DNA of 64,000 nt, taken from the NCBI GenBank assembly GCA_907165135.1, contig OU015569.1, forward strand, positions 2,852,001-2,916,000, written 5' to 3'. Shown in pieces: positions 21,840-35,639 of this stretch. The stretch comes from Oikopleura dioica (taxonomy: Eukaryota; Chordata; Appendicularia; Copelata; Oikopleuridae). The notes under the pieces were generated by a model that was given only the letters and a program-made list of their open reading frames with translations, did no database searches and had not been told where the DNA came from. The position numbers and the translations under genes are program-made. The stretch's first letter is position 1. The number at the start of each line of letters is the position of its first letter.

Positions 21840-23801
21840 TTACAAAAAACAGTTATAGTACAGTGTAAGAGAGTGGGTAAGTGATGATTTTCTTGTCGAG
21901 ATTTCGGAACTGCTGGCAAATTGAGATCGCGTTGTCCAATTTCCACTCGGTTGTCTGGCTCTCGATCTTGGAATGATGGTAGAATACTCTTTCACAGCGA
22001 ACGATTGACTCGACTTTTCTTCTTGCGTGGCGATTGACGGCAAATTTTCCAAGGAAGTAGCCCTTGTAGTCCTTGAGAAGAAGGGAGAACGCGCGAACTG
22101 AAGCTGGTGGAGACTTGTATGAGTTCTTGAGCTGGAGATGTAGGGTTTCGCACTGATTGGTCGTCCAAAACGAGATCCGCTCACAAGAAGCTGATGAAGA
22201 TTCCAATCTGCTTTTGAGTGTCGCTTTGTTATCCATTCTTTCTTGAAGTATTTGTAGTGAAAGTCTTCGATTCGCTTCCTTTTTTCTTCGCATTCGATGG
22301 CTGGGATTCGCTGTGTCTCGAGGATGTGTAGAGCTTGATTCACAATCATGGGATCGCAGAAGGGCATTCCAAGGTAGACATCGTAAAAGTCGACTCGAAG
22401 TTTGACATCAAAGACGAAATCCTTGCGGCCCAGCTTGAGTCTCCAGTTCTTGATGACGCATTGGCAGTAATGAAACTCGCAGCCGCAGACTTGAGCATCA
22501 GGCCACAGCTCCTTGATTATTTTCTTCGGCGTTGGCTCGTAATCTACTCTCCAGTCGTTGATGAGAAGTTCTTGGCCAGTTTCTTCGAAGTAGAGCTCGC
22601 GGATTTTCTTGAACATCGCTCTGTAGGTAGACTGCGTCTTGTCCGGCAACCAGCAGAAGAGAAGTGGATAGCTCATCCCTTTTCGTCCGTTGTCTGACGA
22701 ATAGTAGCGGACAATGCTGTACTGCTGGTAAACGCCGGGCATCTTGCTGTTGACATCAAAAGTTCCGTCGATGAAGCAGGGTGACTTGTTCAGAGGATGT
22801 CTATCATCAAGAAGATGAATTTCGCTTTTGAGTATCCAGAGGGTGATTGGGCGGCCTTTGCTGTTCGTAAATTGCGCTTGAAGAAATCGTTCGTTGACAA
22901 CACTGGCTGAATCGGGATGATAGAAGCTGACGTTGGGATCGTGATGGTAGACAGGAATCGATTTTGCTTCTTCTGGAATTTCTGATGCTGGTGATGTCCA
23001 TCTTCTGGCAAGTTTTTCTCGGATACTTCGCTTCGTCTTTTCGGTGCCTCCAGCGACATCTTCCTTGAATTGGTCAACCCAATGGCCTGGCAAGTTGGCC
23101 ATCTCAGCATCGTATTGTTCTCGTTTATGGTCAAAAGAACGAAGGGTAGCATTTTCCTTGAAGAGATCTTGAAGCGGACGGATGTTGTCGTTCCCAGGGT
23201 GATTGTGACCTTGAACTTCTTCAAATGGTGAATCAGGGCAGACCTCAAGAACAGCGTAGTTGTCAGGATCGCGCACCCCGTCGGCAGTAAGGATGAGCTT
23301 GTGTCGTGGAACTTCCTTCGGTTTGCGCCCCTTTTCTCTCTTCCATGATGTCGTGGTCAAAATCAGAGCTGGATTGAGAATCGCTAATCTCACACGGTGA
23401 GGGCATCGTTTTTCGGCTGGAGTTCGATGTGTTCCTCGCTCACACCAAAGAGTGATCTTGTCCGCAGCAGTAGATCCATGCATCACATGGTAAGTGTAGT
23501 GGAACTCTCCAATTTGAAGATTGAAGTGAAGACTTTCTTTGGTTCTTTCGCCGGAAGTAATGTTCAATAATTTAGGAGCGGTGTTGGTGCCATAAATATC
23601 TGTTGGCTTATTTGGCAAAGTATCAGCAATTTTTTGATAATCTGACATTTTCAATAAAAGCATAATGAATCGTTTTCTTTTATTGACCATGCCTTCTGCT
23701 TGAGTCTTCAGCTGCGCGTTATATGTCGCAACTGTCTTTTTAATCTTCAAATCGGAAGCAATTAAGATGGGCAAACTTTTATCAAGCAGCTGATAGAACA
23801 A
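21840..23801 (-). CDS. MULE transposase, C-terminus shifted in frame
   Basis: About 650 codons. The N-terminal part has LWCERGTHRTPAEKRCPHR, a Cys/His cluster of the FLYWCH or WRKY-like DNA-binding type common in MULEs. The catalytic core follows: CFIDGTFDV (first Asp), then DYEPTPKKIIKELWPDAQVCG-CEFHYCQ, the second Asp with the C-x2-H pattern typical of the MULE DDE fold. Downstream, the continuous frame loses resemblance after about 22215. The overlapping frame 21853-22293 instead carries SFWTTNQCETLHLQLK, the expected W-T/N-N-x-C/E-x-x-H segment. One small indel near 22200-22230 is therefore likely, either inactivating or an assembly error. It would cut and paste the surrounding element. 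Confidence 0.8.
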   Translation of the reverse strand: MFYQLLDKSLPILIASDLKIKKTVATYNAQLKTQAEGMVNKRKRFIMLLLKMSDYQKIADTLPNKPTDIYGTNTAPKLLNITSGERTKESLHFNLQIGEFHYTYHVMHGSTAADKITLWCERGTHRTPAEKRCPHRVRLAILNPALILTTTSWKREKGRKPKEVPRHKLILTADGVRDPDNYAVLEVCPDSPFEEVQGHNHPGNDNIRPLQDLFKENATLRSFDHKREQYDAEMANLPGHWVDQFKEDVAGGTEKTKRSIREKLARRWTSPASEIPEEAKSIPVYHHDPNVSFYHPDSASVVNERFLQAQFTNSKGRPITLWILKSEIHLLDDRHPLNKSPCFIDGTFDVNSKMPGVYQQYSIVRYYSSDNGRKGMSYPLLFCWLPDKTQSTYRAMFKKIRELYFEETGQELLINDWRVDYEPTPKKIIKELWPDAQVCGCEFHYCQCVIKNWRLKLGRKDFVFDVKLRVDFYDVYLGMPFCDPMIVNQALHILETQRIPAIECEEKRKRIEDFHYKYFKKEWITKRHSKADWNLHQLLVSGSRFGRPISAKPYISSSRTHTSLHQLQFARSPFFSRTTRATSLENLPSIATQEEKSSQSFAVKEYSTIIPRSRARQPSGNWTTRSQFASSSEISTRKSSLTHSLTLYYNCFL

Positions 23802-23877
23802 ACAACTAATAAAGGAAAAGATTTAATAAAAGAACTTCAAAAAATGACCCTCAGGATCCAGAAAATACTAGATAACA

Positions 23878-24327
23878 AAGGGCAGTAATCTTTACAACAA
23901 ATACTGCCCTTATAAGAAATGAGCCCCTCAGGATCCAGGAAATACTTTCAGAAATTAAGGGCAGTAATTGTTGTAAAGATTACTGCCCGTGGCTTATTTG
24001 ACATTAAAAGTTTTTTTCAACCGAAGATTCGGATTCTACGCCCTCGATTACCCTATTGGGCGTAGTTTCATCAAATTATATTTTTTGGTCGTCTATATCT
24101 TCACTTTTAGGGCTTATCCGGGGATGAGCTTGATCCTGATCTCGGGCTCAATGTGACCTTTGATTCTGTTTACTCAAGGTCTCACACCGAGAGTTGCTCC
24201 AAACTTGGCCCAGAACTGGACTCTGCAGGAGTTCGCCCCGGCGGCGTGGTCCCTTGCATCTATTCAATCTCGGCTTGACACCTCCTGTGCCTTGGCCCCA
24301 CGTGCGGAGTGGGCCAACTCAATCCGT
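23878..24327 (-). repeat. Right TIR of the MULE element
   Basis: Inverse of the left TIR. A spurious open frame is encoded identically in both TIRs and is not a gene. Confidence 0.85.
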
Positions 24328-24344
24328 GTTTCCCCCCGTAGACC

Positions 24345-24851
24345 CTGCTGGAATTTTCAAACATAGGTTTGTCCCCCTATACCCTTAGACGTCTTTTATA
24401 TTTTGCTATTAAAATGTAGCTTAGAAGGAGCTTTAGAGCAAAAAATTGTTAACTTGGTGATACCCTTAAGTTTAAACGCTGAAATTAGTAATTAATTAGT
24501 ATATACCGATACCGGTATAACGACAAATATCTTCTTTATCAACATATTCTAACGGAAAATTTAAATTTAAACCTACATATTTATTTCTAGCTTGAACCAT
24601 GTAAATTGGAGCGAAAAAAGAGAAATTATTTTTGAATAATTCAAGCGGGCAGCCCCCTTCTGCATTCATTTAGTCGAACTTCTATCTTTTCTCTTTTTTG
24701 CTTTTTGGTGCTCTTTTTCATTCAACCGAGTTCAGCATATTTTTCAAACACTCGAGAAACGTATTTTTAATATTTGAAGAGAATCACAGACTTCGAGAGA
24801 AAAAGGGAAACTCGAAATCAAATCAAAACAAAGTGTCTTTGTAGATTCTAA
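24345..24851. other. Intergenic, PKC 5' flank
   Basis: AT-rich spacer between the MULE and the first candidate PKC exon; the PKC promoter may lie here. No repeat recognised. Confidence 0.35.
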
Positions 24852-28040
<3,189 letters not shown>

Positions 28041-28439
28041 AGTTGAAATTGACGAACTTTGGAAATCGAAATTGCCAACTGCACTATGCTTTGATGTTTG
28101 TCTCTAATCCTTCCTGAAATTATTTATACTCAAATATCGTTGGCTGCCGAATAAAAGCTCTTATACTTTCTCATAAATTTTTGCGATTTTAATTTATTTA
28201 TGGCCTAAGACATGGAAGACAGTGAGCTAAATAGCGCCCACCAGAGTCACCAGAATTGAGAAGAAGTTGTTTAGAGATATTTGTGATTTGCTGTTTGTAT
28301 AATAATAAAAAGTACTAGGTGGAAAGGCAACGGTGAGTATACACTGGTTAAGAGTTCAGTTCTTGAAGCAGAAGAAAGAAGTCGTGGTTAGAGTCGTCAC
28401 TGGAAGTAAGTGCACCTGACCAGCAGGTCACCACCACTC
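28041..28439. other. Convergent 3' flanks of PKC and epimerase genes
   Basis: 400 bp between two stop codons facing each other. AATAAA-type signals occur near 28150 and 28300 on the plus strand. No further gene. Confidence 0.4.
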
Positions 28440-30920
28440 TCAGACGTTCTTCATGATCTTCAACTCGGACTCGCTCAAGTGAGGAATGATCTTGAGCAGC
28501 TCCTTGATGCCTTGCTCAACTGTGACCTGAAATTCCAAAATTAGATAATTTTCTTCCAAGTGTCTCTTGATTAGGGTTCATCTACTCTAGATACTCACAG
28601 TAACTGTTTGATGACCGAGCTTCTTGATCTTCTGGTAGCTGACTTCGTAATCTCGCTTGTCAGCGTCAGTACCTTTACCCTCGGTGATGTTGCATCCTTC
28701 AACGTTGGCTTCGATGAGTTTTGCAACCTAAAAAATGTCCTTAGTCAATTATACGGTTAGAATGGATTGATTACCTCCATCTTGGTGAGGTTCATGGACT
28801 CGTCACCGACGTTGTAAGCGTTTCCTTGCATGGAGGTGTAGTGCTGGATGGCGAAGAGGAAAGCACGGGCAACATCCTAGAACATAAGAATAATTCTTGT
28901 ATTTACACTCAAAGCTGGCATCGTGCCAGAGTATTCTAAGAATAGCCATACCGGCCGGTTTCTAAGTACGAGAAAGCCCCGGGCAATCCTTTATCAATTA
29001 CTAAATATATTTACATTTTGTTGCTCCCTAAAATATCCGACAACACCATGTAGCGTTTATAAATTTAAAAAAAATAGTCTGGATACCTTGACGTGGAGGA
29101 AAGTTCGCTTGAAGTGGGGCTCGTAGAGATCAAAGGTCTTCATGGTGCAGGCCTTGTGGAGGAGATCGTTGATAAGGAGATCAACTCGGAGTCGTGGGGA
29201 GGCACCGAAGACGGTGGCAAGTCGGAGAGCAACACCGTTGGCCTTCTTGAGGACTGCGGTCTCACCAGCCTGCTTGGTCTCACCGTAGAGAGAAACTGGG
29301 TTGCAGGGAGTGTCTTCAGTGCAGATACCCTCGACGACACCGTAGCAGGAACCAGTAGAGGCGTAGATGACTCGCTGGTGAGGTTTGAGCCATTCGCAGA
29401 GCTGCTCGACACAGGTCTGGTTCAAGGCGGTGGCAAGCTCGGGCTCCTTTTTGCAGGCAGGGTAACCGACGATAGCAGCAAGGTGAATAATGACGTCGTG
29501 GGATTCGACGAGGGCCTTGTATCGTGGAGTGTCGAGGACGTCACCTATTTGGAAAATTCAGAAAATGTCGGCTTTATTTTTATGAAAATTGTTGTATCGC
29601 CACAAAATCGAAAAGGCGTTTTGGGTTGTACGCGGTTATCTGTGTACCTGTACCCGTGAATGCTCTTTTTTGTTTCGTGGGTACCACGGACCCGTGAATG
29701 CTCAACTTTGGTTTCATGTGTACCAGGTACCCGTGAAGGCTTTTCTCAACGTTCGCGTGTACCAGGTCCCCACGAACATTAGTTTTGACTTTCATGGGTA
29801 CCCATGACCCGCGAACATTGTTATTAAGTTTCCTGGGTACCAAGCAGCTGCGGTTGGTAGAAATTTTTCTAGACCTTGTTTTGACTCAGTCAATATCAAC
29901 CTATTAAGGTCAACCTTTCTATCTTAATCTAAGCCCCTTACCTCGGGGCTCCGCCCCTTCGGGCCTAAGATGCCGGGGTCTAGTCTAGGGTTACTTAGGG
30001 TTACCTTCAGTAACCCTAACTAACCCTAGCCTATCCCCCTCGGGTAAGTTTGTTCTGTCATTTTGCCCAGTGCCCCCTAACACTAACCATAAATTAAGGC
30101 AATCATAAGTTGGAGCTTATCATTAGGCCTCGGACGTAAAAATATCGATTTTCACCATCGGAGCTTCGTATGAGGACGAGAGTAGGCTCATTCGAAAGCT
30201 CTTAAAGGGAACTTTCTTGGCGGCAAATAAAAAAATTGGACCCTGTCTTCCTGTTTCAAGTTATTTCGTAAAAACGTTTTTCGACTTTATCTTTAACGGC
30301 AGATTACTTCAAACTGGGGGGCAGGGCCCAATTTTTTTATTTACCAATAATAAAGCCCTCTTCAAGAGCTTTCGAATGAGCCTATTCTCAATCCCATACG
30401 AAGCTCCGATGATGGTGATGGATTTTTACGTCCGAGGCCTACTTATCATTAATTTTAAGATGAGCGCTTTTCCATTGTCTTCTATCTTCTGAGTCTCATG
30501 AAAGTTGAAAAGCGTTCGTAAGACTTCGGTACCCACGAGCTTTGAAAATAGCATTCGCGGGGACCTGGTACACACGAAACTTAAAGAGAGCGTTCGCAAG
30601 TACCTGATACCCACGAAACTGAAATTTAGAATTCACTGGTACCGGTACCCATGAAACTAAAATAGGAGATTCACGGGTATGGTACACAGATAACCGCATA
30701 CCACCGCGTTTTGTTGAAAAATGAAAATACCTTTGATGACGGTGAGATTTGGGTGGTGGAGGATACCGAGGAGGGAAGCAGATCCCCATCGGAAGATATC
30801 GTAGACGGTGACTTTGTAACCCTGTTCGAGGTAAAGGGGGACCATAGTGGAACCGAGGTATCCAGCACCGCCGGAAACGAGGATGGTTTTAACGTTCTGA
30901 TCGTCTCGTGGGACAGACAT
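28440..30920 (-). CDS. NAD(P)-dependent sugar-nucleotide epimerase/dehydratase (extended SDR)
   Basis: Exons 30731-30920, 29087-29544, 28775-28877, 28599-28727 and 28440-28526 join in frame to a protein of about 322 residues. The Rossmann entry is [12 protein letters not shown] (TGxxGxxG type, about residue 14), with the acidic strand end VTVYD. The Ser/Tyr/Lys catalytic set is visible as YASTGSCYG and [18 protein letters not shown] and FLHVKDVARAF are typical of the UDP-galactose-4-epimerase or dTDP-glucose-dehydratase superfamily. The exact substrate cannot be told from the sequence. No signal peptide, so cytosolic. A TTCAG acceptor lies about 18 nt upstream of the ATG. The first intron is 1,186 bp because of an inserted foldback element; the other introns are 70 to 210 nt. 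Confidence 0.82.
29627..30699. mobile_element. Compound foldback element in the epimerase intron
   Basis: The ends CGCGGTTATCTGTGTACC and GGTACACAGATAACCGC are inverted. Next to each end is an array of degenerate, roughly 40-bp units built on TACCNGGTACCCGTGAANGC, about five per side, in opposite orientation. In the middle is a second inverted pair (about 30117-30235 and 30325-30450) around AGGCCTCGGACGTAAAAAT and GGAGCTTCGTATG. It has no coding capacity, so it is a nested palindrome rather than an autonomous element. Confidence 0.8.
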
Positions 30921-31725
30921 CTCGAGAAAGAAAGTTTTCTGAATGAAAAGAAGATAAGGGGCATATATCTCTAAGCAAAACGAGCAGATGTTAACAGCTC
31001 TAAGAATGAAATCTCTCTCACGTATAATAACGTTCTCGTAAGTTTCTATTGAGTTTCAAAAATTGATGAGCCGACGAATGTCGTCTGATGTCGTCTGAGG
31101 AAGAGGGAAATCAACGAGCTCTGAGTTGAACCGGCTAGCCGGGGGGCATTTCACTCCACCTGGTGGAGGTGGGGTCGTAAATGCTGAAGCTAGTTTCCTG
31201 TTCGTAACTCTTCTCGAACAGTACTTAATAACCACACCCATCGGCTTCTAGTGCTTGAGTCGGACTTTAGTGAACGTCAATGGAGCATTGAGAATTCTTC
31301 CTCTCGCTTCTTCCTCAGTGATTTTTATAGATAAGCTCTTTTTTATCTCTCCTGTAGTAAAGAACCGTCCATATTCCTGCCCGCCTCTTTCTGTCATAAA
31401 ATAAAAATAACGAAGGAGGATAAAAATTATCGAAGGAAGAACGAGGTGACTTAATGTGACACGCAGACTTACGATTTTTTACCGATTTTCCGTCTCAATA
31501 AAGTCGACATTTTACGATGCTAATATGACCATTATGTCGCGGATAAAGCCTCTCCAAAACAAAAATAAACGCTCAACATATCTTCCCTTATCTTCACGAC
31601 AAATACACTGGGCCCAAGAATCGCACTTCTTGTTGTTGTATATATATTTCATTTATTTCACATTTCCGCAGAAAGACAAATTCATAATTACATCTTATCA
31701 CGTGATAAGAGGAGCGATAATTTGA
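30921..31725. other. Intergenic, no gene recognised
   Basis: 5' flank of the epimerase gene and 3' flank of the Ly6-like gene. It includes the GC-rich patch GGCTAGCCGGGGGGCA-like near 31140 and AT-rich sequence. I can support no gene. Confidence 0.35.
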
Positions 31726-32909
31726 TTAAAATAAAACTTGACTCCAGCCAAGCTCGTCGACAAAGTCGAGCATGAAGTTGCAGTTGTTACTGTAACAGCA
31801 CTGTCGACAAACAGACGGGCCCAGATCAGAGTCAGGTCGACATTGGTGGCCGCTCGTGTGAGGAGCATCTTCTTCGAAAATTGCAAAGTTGTTGAGTTTA
31901 TCAGACTCGCATGCATCTCGGGCTTTACAACCGGCTGAGATTGATCTTACTTCTCCGTTGCGCATTCTTGATGTTATTGAACAAGCAGTTATCTGTGCAT
32001 CGCACGCTTCCAAGAAGCCGACTTGAGCGCATTCGTTCCAGTTACTAGCATCGCACGTCCAGCATGAGATTTGCGAGGGCTTTTGCGGCGCGTTGTAGGA
32101 GATCACTGCACCGCCAGAGCCATCACTCGATGGTGAGTACGAGAATTCCTGCCCGTAACCGAACGCGGCTCCATCCACTAAAACGTGCTCTTCGTCCGAG
32201 GTTGTTCCCGACGAAGGTTGGAATACTTCGCCGTATCCGTTTAGATAGTGCTCGTTTTCGTTCGAATTCGAATTAGTTTCTGGATCAACTTCTGAAAAGA
32301 TAGTGTTAAAGAAAGTAGAAACAGTGTTTGTCCGCTGAGAAAAACCCCCAGGTCATTAAGTCCTGGGAACGGCGCCAAAAAGTGCCCAGCGTGGAAAACT
32401 TTCCAAATTAGCGGCAAAATGAGTAGCTAAAAATTCACAGCCTCTAAAATAATCACCTTCTGGTTCGACAAAGTATTTCTCATGAGGTTCTTTGTTGTCT
32501 CCAGCTCCGCCATCATTTCGTTGAGATTCATCTCTCAATAGGTCTATTATCTTAGATTCTAAAGCGCGGAATATTTCTCCTTTCAACCTTTCCTTGGTTC
32601 TCTTCATTCTTTACAAAAGAAAATAGCTTTTCTCGCAGGCGGATATCTTGCAAGTTCTTAAAACGCGGATTTTCTGGAGTAACTTTTCAGGGATTACAAG
32701 GATCGGCATTGAGAGTGAGATCTTTGCTACAGTAAGAACGCGGTAAGTATTAATGTCAACCGGTTGCGCCTGCTATCCCTTCCTTCGCCAGCCTGTTGAA
32801 AATCTGAGAAAACCAAATCGCCTTCTTCTGGCTCCACATTGATCACAAATGACATCCCTGCCCCGAGAAGGATGCAGAGAAGCCCAATGCTGAGAATCAC
32901 TTTGGTCAT
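31726..32909 (-). CDS. Secreted Ly6/uPAR (three-finger)-like protein
   Basis: The main exon 31726-32291 encodes a Ser/Gly-rich spacer and a Cys-rich domain reading CWTCDASNWNEC, then C, C, AGCKARDAC and a closing CRQCCYSNNCN. The final CC...CN is the hallmark of LU/three-finger domains. A likely first exon (about 32760-32909) begins MTKVILSIGLLCILLGAG, a convincing signal peptide. The splice between them needs an exon ending in phase 1 that I could not fix; an extra minus-strand frame at 32356-32607 lies in the intron. No GPI-type hydrophobic tail is evident at the C-terminus, so the product is probably secreted. Ligand unknown. Confidence 0.6.
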
Positions 32910-32939
32910 GTTCGACTTATCCTCGCCTTGGCGCTCCAT

Positions 32940-33325
32940 TTTTTTGCGATGCTAATTTGTGTATCTCGTCTCTTATCGAGGCCAGAAAAAAGTGATTGGG
33001 GACTGGAACTTGGATCCAGTTTGGAACTTGGCGACAAGAGCATCCAGACTTCTTTATATACCCTGAGAGGATAAGCGCATTTTCCGCTTTTGTGAACACT
33101 CTTCAGTGAAACTTACCAGAACTTGTGGTTTTCTTTGTAACATGAGTTATGTTGCTTGGGAAGCTTGGAGAGCTGTTAAAGATTTATACGCACGATAAAT
33201 AATGAAATCGGCGTTTTTCGATGAAAAAGGTTCGCCTCGTAAAAAGTAATTACAAATAGCTTTCTTTATTGCAGTCTATTTAACTCGCGGACTAGGCTCA
33301 TTTGTGATCATCTGGTCATTTCAAA
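32940..33325. other. Intergenic between divergent genes
   Basis: Short spacer between the Ly6-like (-) and PLAC8 (+) genes; likely shared promoter. Nothing else seen. Confidence 0.35.
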
Positions 33326-33337
33326 CAGAGAAAGATT

Positions 33338-33796
33338 ATGTCTCCCAAGCCGATTAGGATCGAGCCTTCTAATTACACCTCCCAGTAAGAGCAGCTTTTT
33401 TATTGTCTTTTTTTAATACGCTTCAGAGTTTGGCAGACGAGGCTTTGCTCTGCTCGAGGTTGCGGATGTGGCCATGCGCCTTTGACCTGCTGCTTGAACT
33501 GCTGCTGCTCGGGTTTCGGAGCTGCAGATGTAGCCTACAGATACAATAAGGGAGCTTGGCTTTCTGCTGGCATCGGCACTTTGATCCAGGTGAGAGAAAA
33601 TTACGCGAAAAGAGAGTTATTATTTTCACAGTATGGAGGGCCCCTTTCATCTTGCTTCTTGAGCTGTCTTCGGGGCGAAGTCCGAGCTGTGCATGGAATC
33701 GAAGGAAATTGCTGTGTCGACTGGTGTGCCTCTTTCTGGTGCGCCGCCTGCGTCCTTTCTCAGCTGCAGACACAAGCAAAAACCCTCAATGCTTGA
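33338..33796 (+). CDS. PLAC8/cornifelin-family Cys-rich protein
   Basis: Exons 33338-33384, 33427-33589 and 33632-33796, about 124 residues. The PLAC8 pattern is clear: VWQTRLCSARGCGCGHAPL at the front, a CCLNCCCSGFGAADVAYRY hydrophobic Cys-rich stretch, and the diagnostic end LRGEVRAVHGIEGNCCVDWC...CAACVLSQLQTQ. Family members are membrane-associated regulators of cell number, metal handling or differentiation; which applies here is unknown. A CAAACAG acceptor lies 9 nt before the ATG. Both introns are 42 nt with GT-AG ends, at the short extreme for animals. Confidence 0.85.
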
Positions 33797-34207
33797 AAAT
33801 AAACCTTTTCTACCGTTTGTATTCGATTAGAATACACTTTAAGTCTTCTTGTTGTAACATTTATCAACTGAAAGAGAGAAAGTCCGTTTTAAATTTATTC
33901 CGTTCGCCTCGTTAGTCGTCAATCAGTTATTTTTTGGCGCAAACTAGAATCCTTTCCTCGGCATCTGTCTAGCGCGGTCGCAAGAGAATATAATTATGAA
34001 AGAAAATCGCTTCGTTGAGTTTTCTGCATCGAATGACTTTCATTGCTGAGTTTCCTTGCTTTCAACTTTCAAGAGTAAACGGGTCATCATTAATTTGAGC
34101 ATAACGATGTGCAAATTAATTTCATTTTCTAATTTGGCAGTGAATAATTTTATTTATAAAAATTGAACTGTACAGTAATGTGAACGAAAGAGTGAAAAAT
34201 GAGCGGC
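33797..34207. other. Convergent 3' flanks
   Basis: Spacer between the stops of the PLAC8 gene (+) and the next gene (-). AAATAAAC at 33798 may serve as the PLAC8 polyadenylation signal. Nothing else recognised. Confidence 0.35.
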
Positions 34208-34977
34208 TTAGGAGCTCGAATCCTCGTCATCGGTCTCCTCGTCGGTGTCGTCGATCTCCGACTGAGTGACTGGCATCTCAGGATTGATGATCTGCCATTT
34301 GCCTTCGTGCACTTTGGGCGTCCACTCAGTGATGCCCGCATTCATGCAGATCAATTTTCGCTCTTTCCAGCCGCTTTTCAAGCCGTCAGCGGAGCTTGGT
34401 AACGGCCATGCTTCTTTTTTAGCAAGAATTTGCTTGATTTCTTTCTTGCTGACTCCATCAAGCATTTCTAAATAAAACAAAGTAAGTCTTGGTCGAGGTC
34501 TTGAAGATAACTCACCTTGCTTCTCAGCAGACCAGCGAATGCCATCATTGAAGGCCACGGTCCACTTGACCCAGATGCGGTGCTCGGTATCTAAATAACT
34601 GTAAGATTTTTTGTTATTAAATGAAATTCACCTGGTTTCAAATAGAATTTAATCTTGACCGAGCCATCCGCATCTCGCTGGCGTCTCTTTCCCCAGCAGA
34701 GGTAGATGCCGCCGAAGCCCTAGAATCAAAATTTGATAAATTGAATTCAAAGAAAATTTACCTCGACTTCCCAAGGGGTGTTTTCGTCGAAGTTCTCCGG
34801 TGCTCGTTCCAACACCTCATCGTTCTCTTTGTCGCTACCGCTGTCTGCGCGGGCGACCTTTTTCTTTCTCGGCGCTTTCTTGGGCTTCGGTTGCGACTCG
34901 ATGACCGCGTTTCGAACAGCAAGAGCTGTCTTCGCCTTTTTGTGCGAACTCTTGCGTGCCTTACTGGCCCCTGCCAT
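34208..34977 (-). CDS. Unrecognised 212-residue protein, basic N-terminus, acidic C-terminus
   Basis: Exons 34762-34977, 34632-34719, 34516-34590 and 34208-34467 join in frame (639 nt). The N-terminus is Lys-rich (KPKKAPRKKKVARAD) and fits a nuclear localisation signal. The middle has WVKWTVAFNDGIRWSAEKQ and a small helical part, DGVSKKEIKQILAKKEAWPLP. The C-terminus is acidic (SEIDDTDEETDDEDSSS). I do not recognise the family; a chromatin-associated role is only a guess from composition. A run ending TTTTTTTCAG (34998-35000 on the plus strand as CTGAAA) lies 20 nt before the ATG. Confidence 0.6.
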
Positions 34978-34997
34978 CTCAAACTCAACCAATTTCG

Positions 34998-35006
34998 CTG
35001 AAAAAA
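34998..35006 (-). promoter_or_regulatory. Candidate spliced-leader acceptor
   Basis: A long T-run plus CAG, 20 nt upstream of a start codon, with no matching upstream exon. It is one of several such sites in the window (see findings). Confidence 0.4.
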
Positions 35007-35639
35007 ACTTGATTAGATGTTGTTATAAAAATCAAAAAGTTTTGCAGCTGAATAAAAAATTGTTTCTGAGTTCAGAAAAATCTGGCCTCTCTCTCTCTCT
35101 CTGACAACAAAACAAGACTGAAATTGACAATTTGTTTGCAAGAAAATATTGGTTTTGGCCCTCTAACGACGAAAAGTAGCGCGCCACAATTAGCTCGATG
35201 TGTATCTGTTATTGCGGTTCCGAGAATTTTCCGTTAGATTTTCTTAATTGCCTGATTTCGATCGATTCGAGCTCCCAACTGTCAAAATTTCTGACTGCCA
35301 AGATGAATTTCTGGGATCTTTAGAAGGCAAAATATTCTGATGTTCGCAGTAGAGGAGCCAACAAATGTGAAAAGGAAGTCAGAGTTGACGATGGATCGAG
35401 TCGGTCTTCTCATACTTATTTTAAAGACAAAATAACCCTCTAATGGAGTCTTTTTCCTTGAACCTGAGCTAAGAAGAAGATCTAAAGGAAAAGATGCTTG
35501 TACTGGCTTGAAGAGCTCTTCATAAAATGAGTAGTCGCATATTACTTACAACGTGAAAATGTATCTACATGCCATCAGCTAGATTTAATTTTCGTTACAG
35601 TAAATAAGACCTCAAAGTGAGCGACAAAAGCATAAATCA
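35007..35639. other. Divergent promoter region
   Basis: Spacer between the 34.2-35.0 kb gene (-) and the Crumbs-like gene (+). It contains a (CT)n microsatellite at about 35085-35102. No gene. Confidence 0.4.

Larger units (their letters stand above)
21332..24327 (-). mobile_element. MULE-type DNA transposon with about 450-bp TIRs
   Basis: The left terminal inverted repeat (about 21332-21782) and the right one (about 23878-24327) are nearly identical and opposed, beginning ACGGATTGAGTTGGCCCACT. Within each TIR lies a smaller palindrome, GGGCAGTAAT...ATTACTGCCC. One transposase gene lies between them on the minus strand. Outside both ends is a 13-bp direct repeat, CCCCCCGTAGACC (21311-21323 and 24332-24344), offset by 8 bp on the left and 4 bp on the right, so it is a possible but imperfectly placed target duplication. 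High TIR identity suggests recent movement. Confidence 0.85.

Noticed and set aside
29093-29659. 188-codon plus-strand frame opposite the epimerase
   Set aside because: Antisense shadow of the large epimerase exon; the minus strand has the Rossmann and YxxxK motifs and matching splice sites.
29940-30020. Telomere-like CCCTAA repeats
   Set aside because: Only a few irregular CTAACCCTA/ACCCTAACTAACCC units inside the foldback element; not an array.
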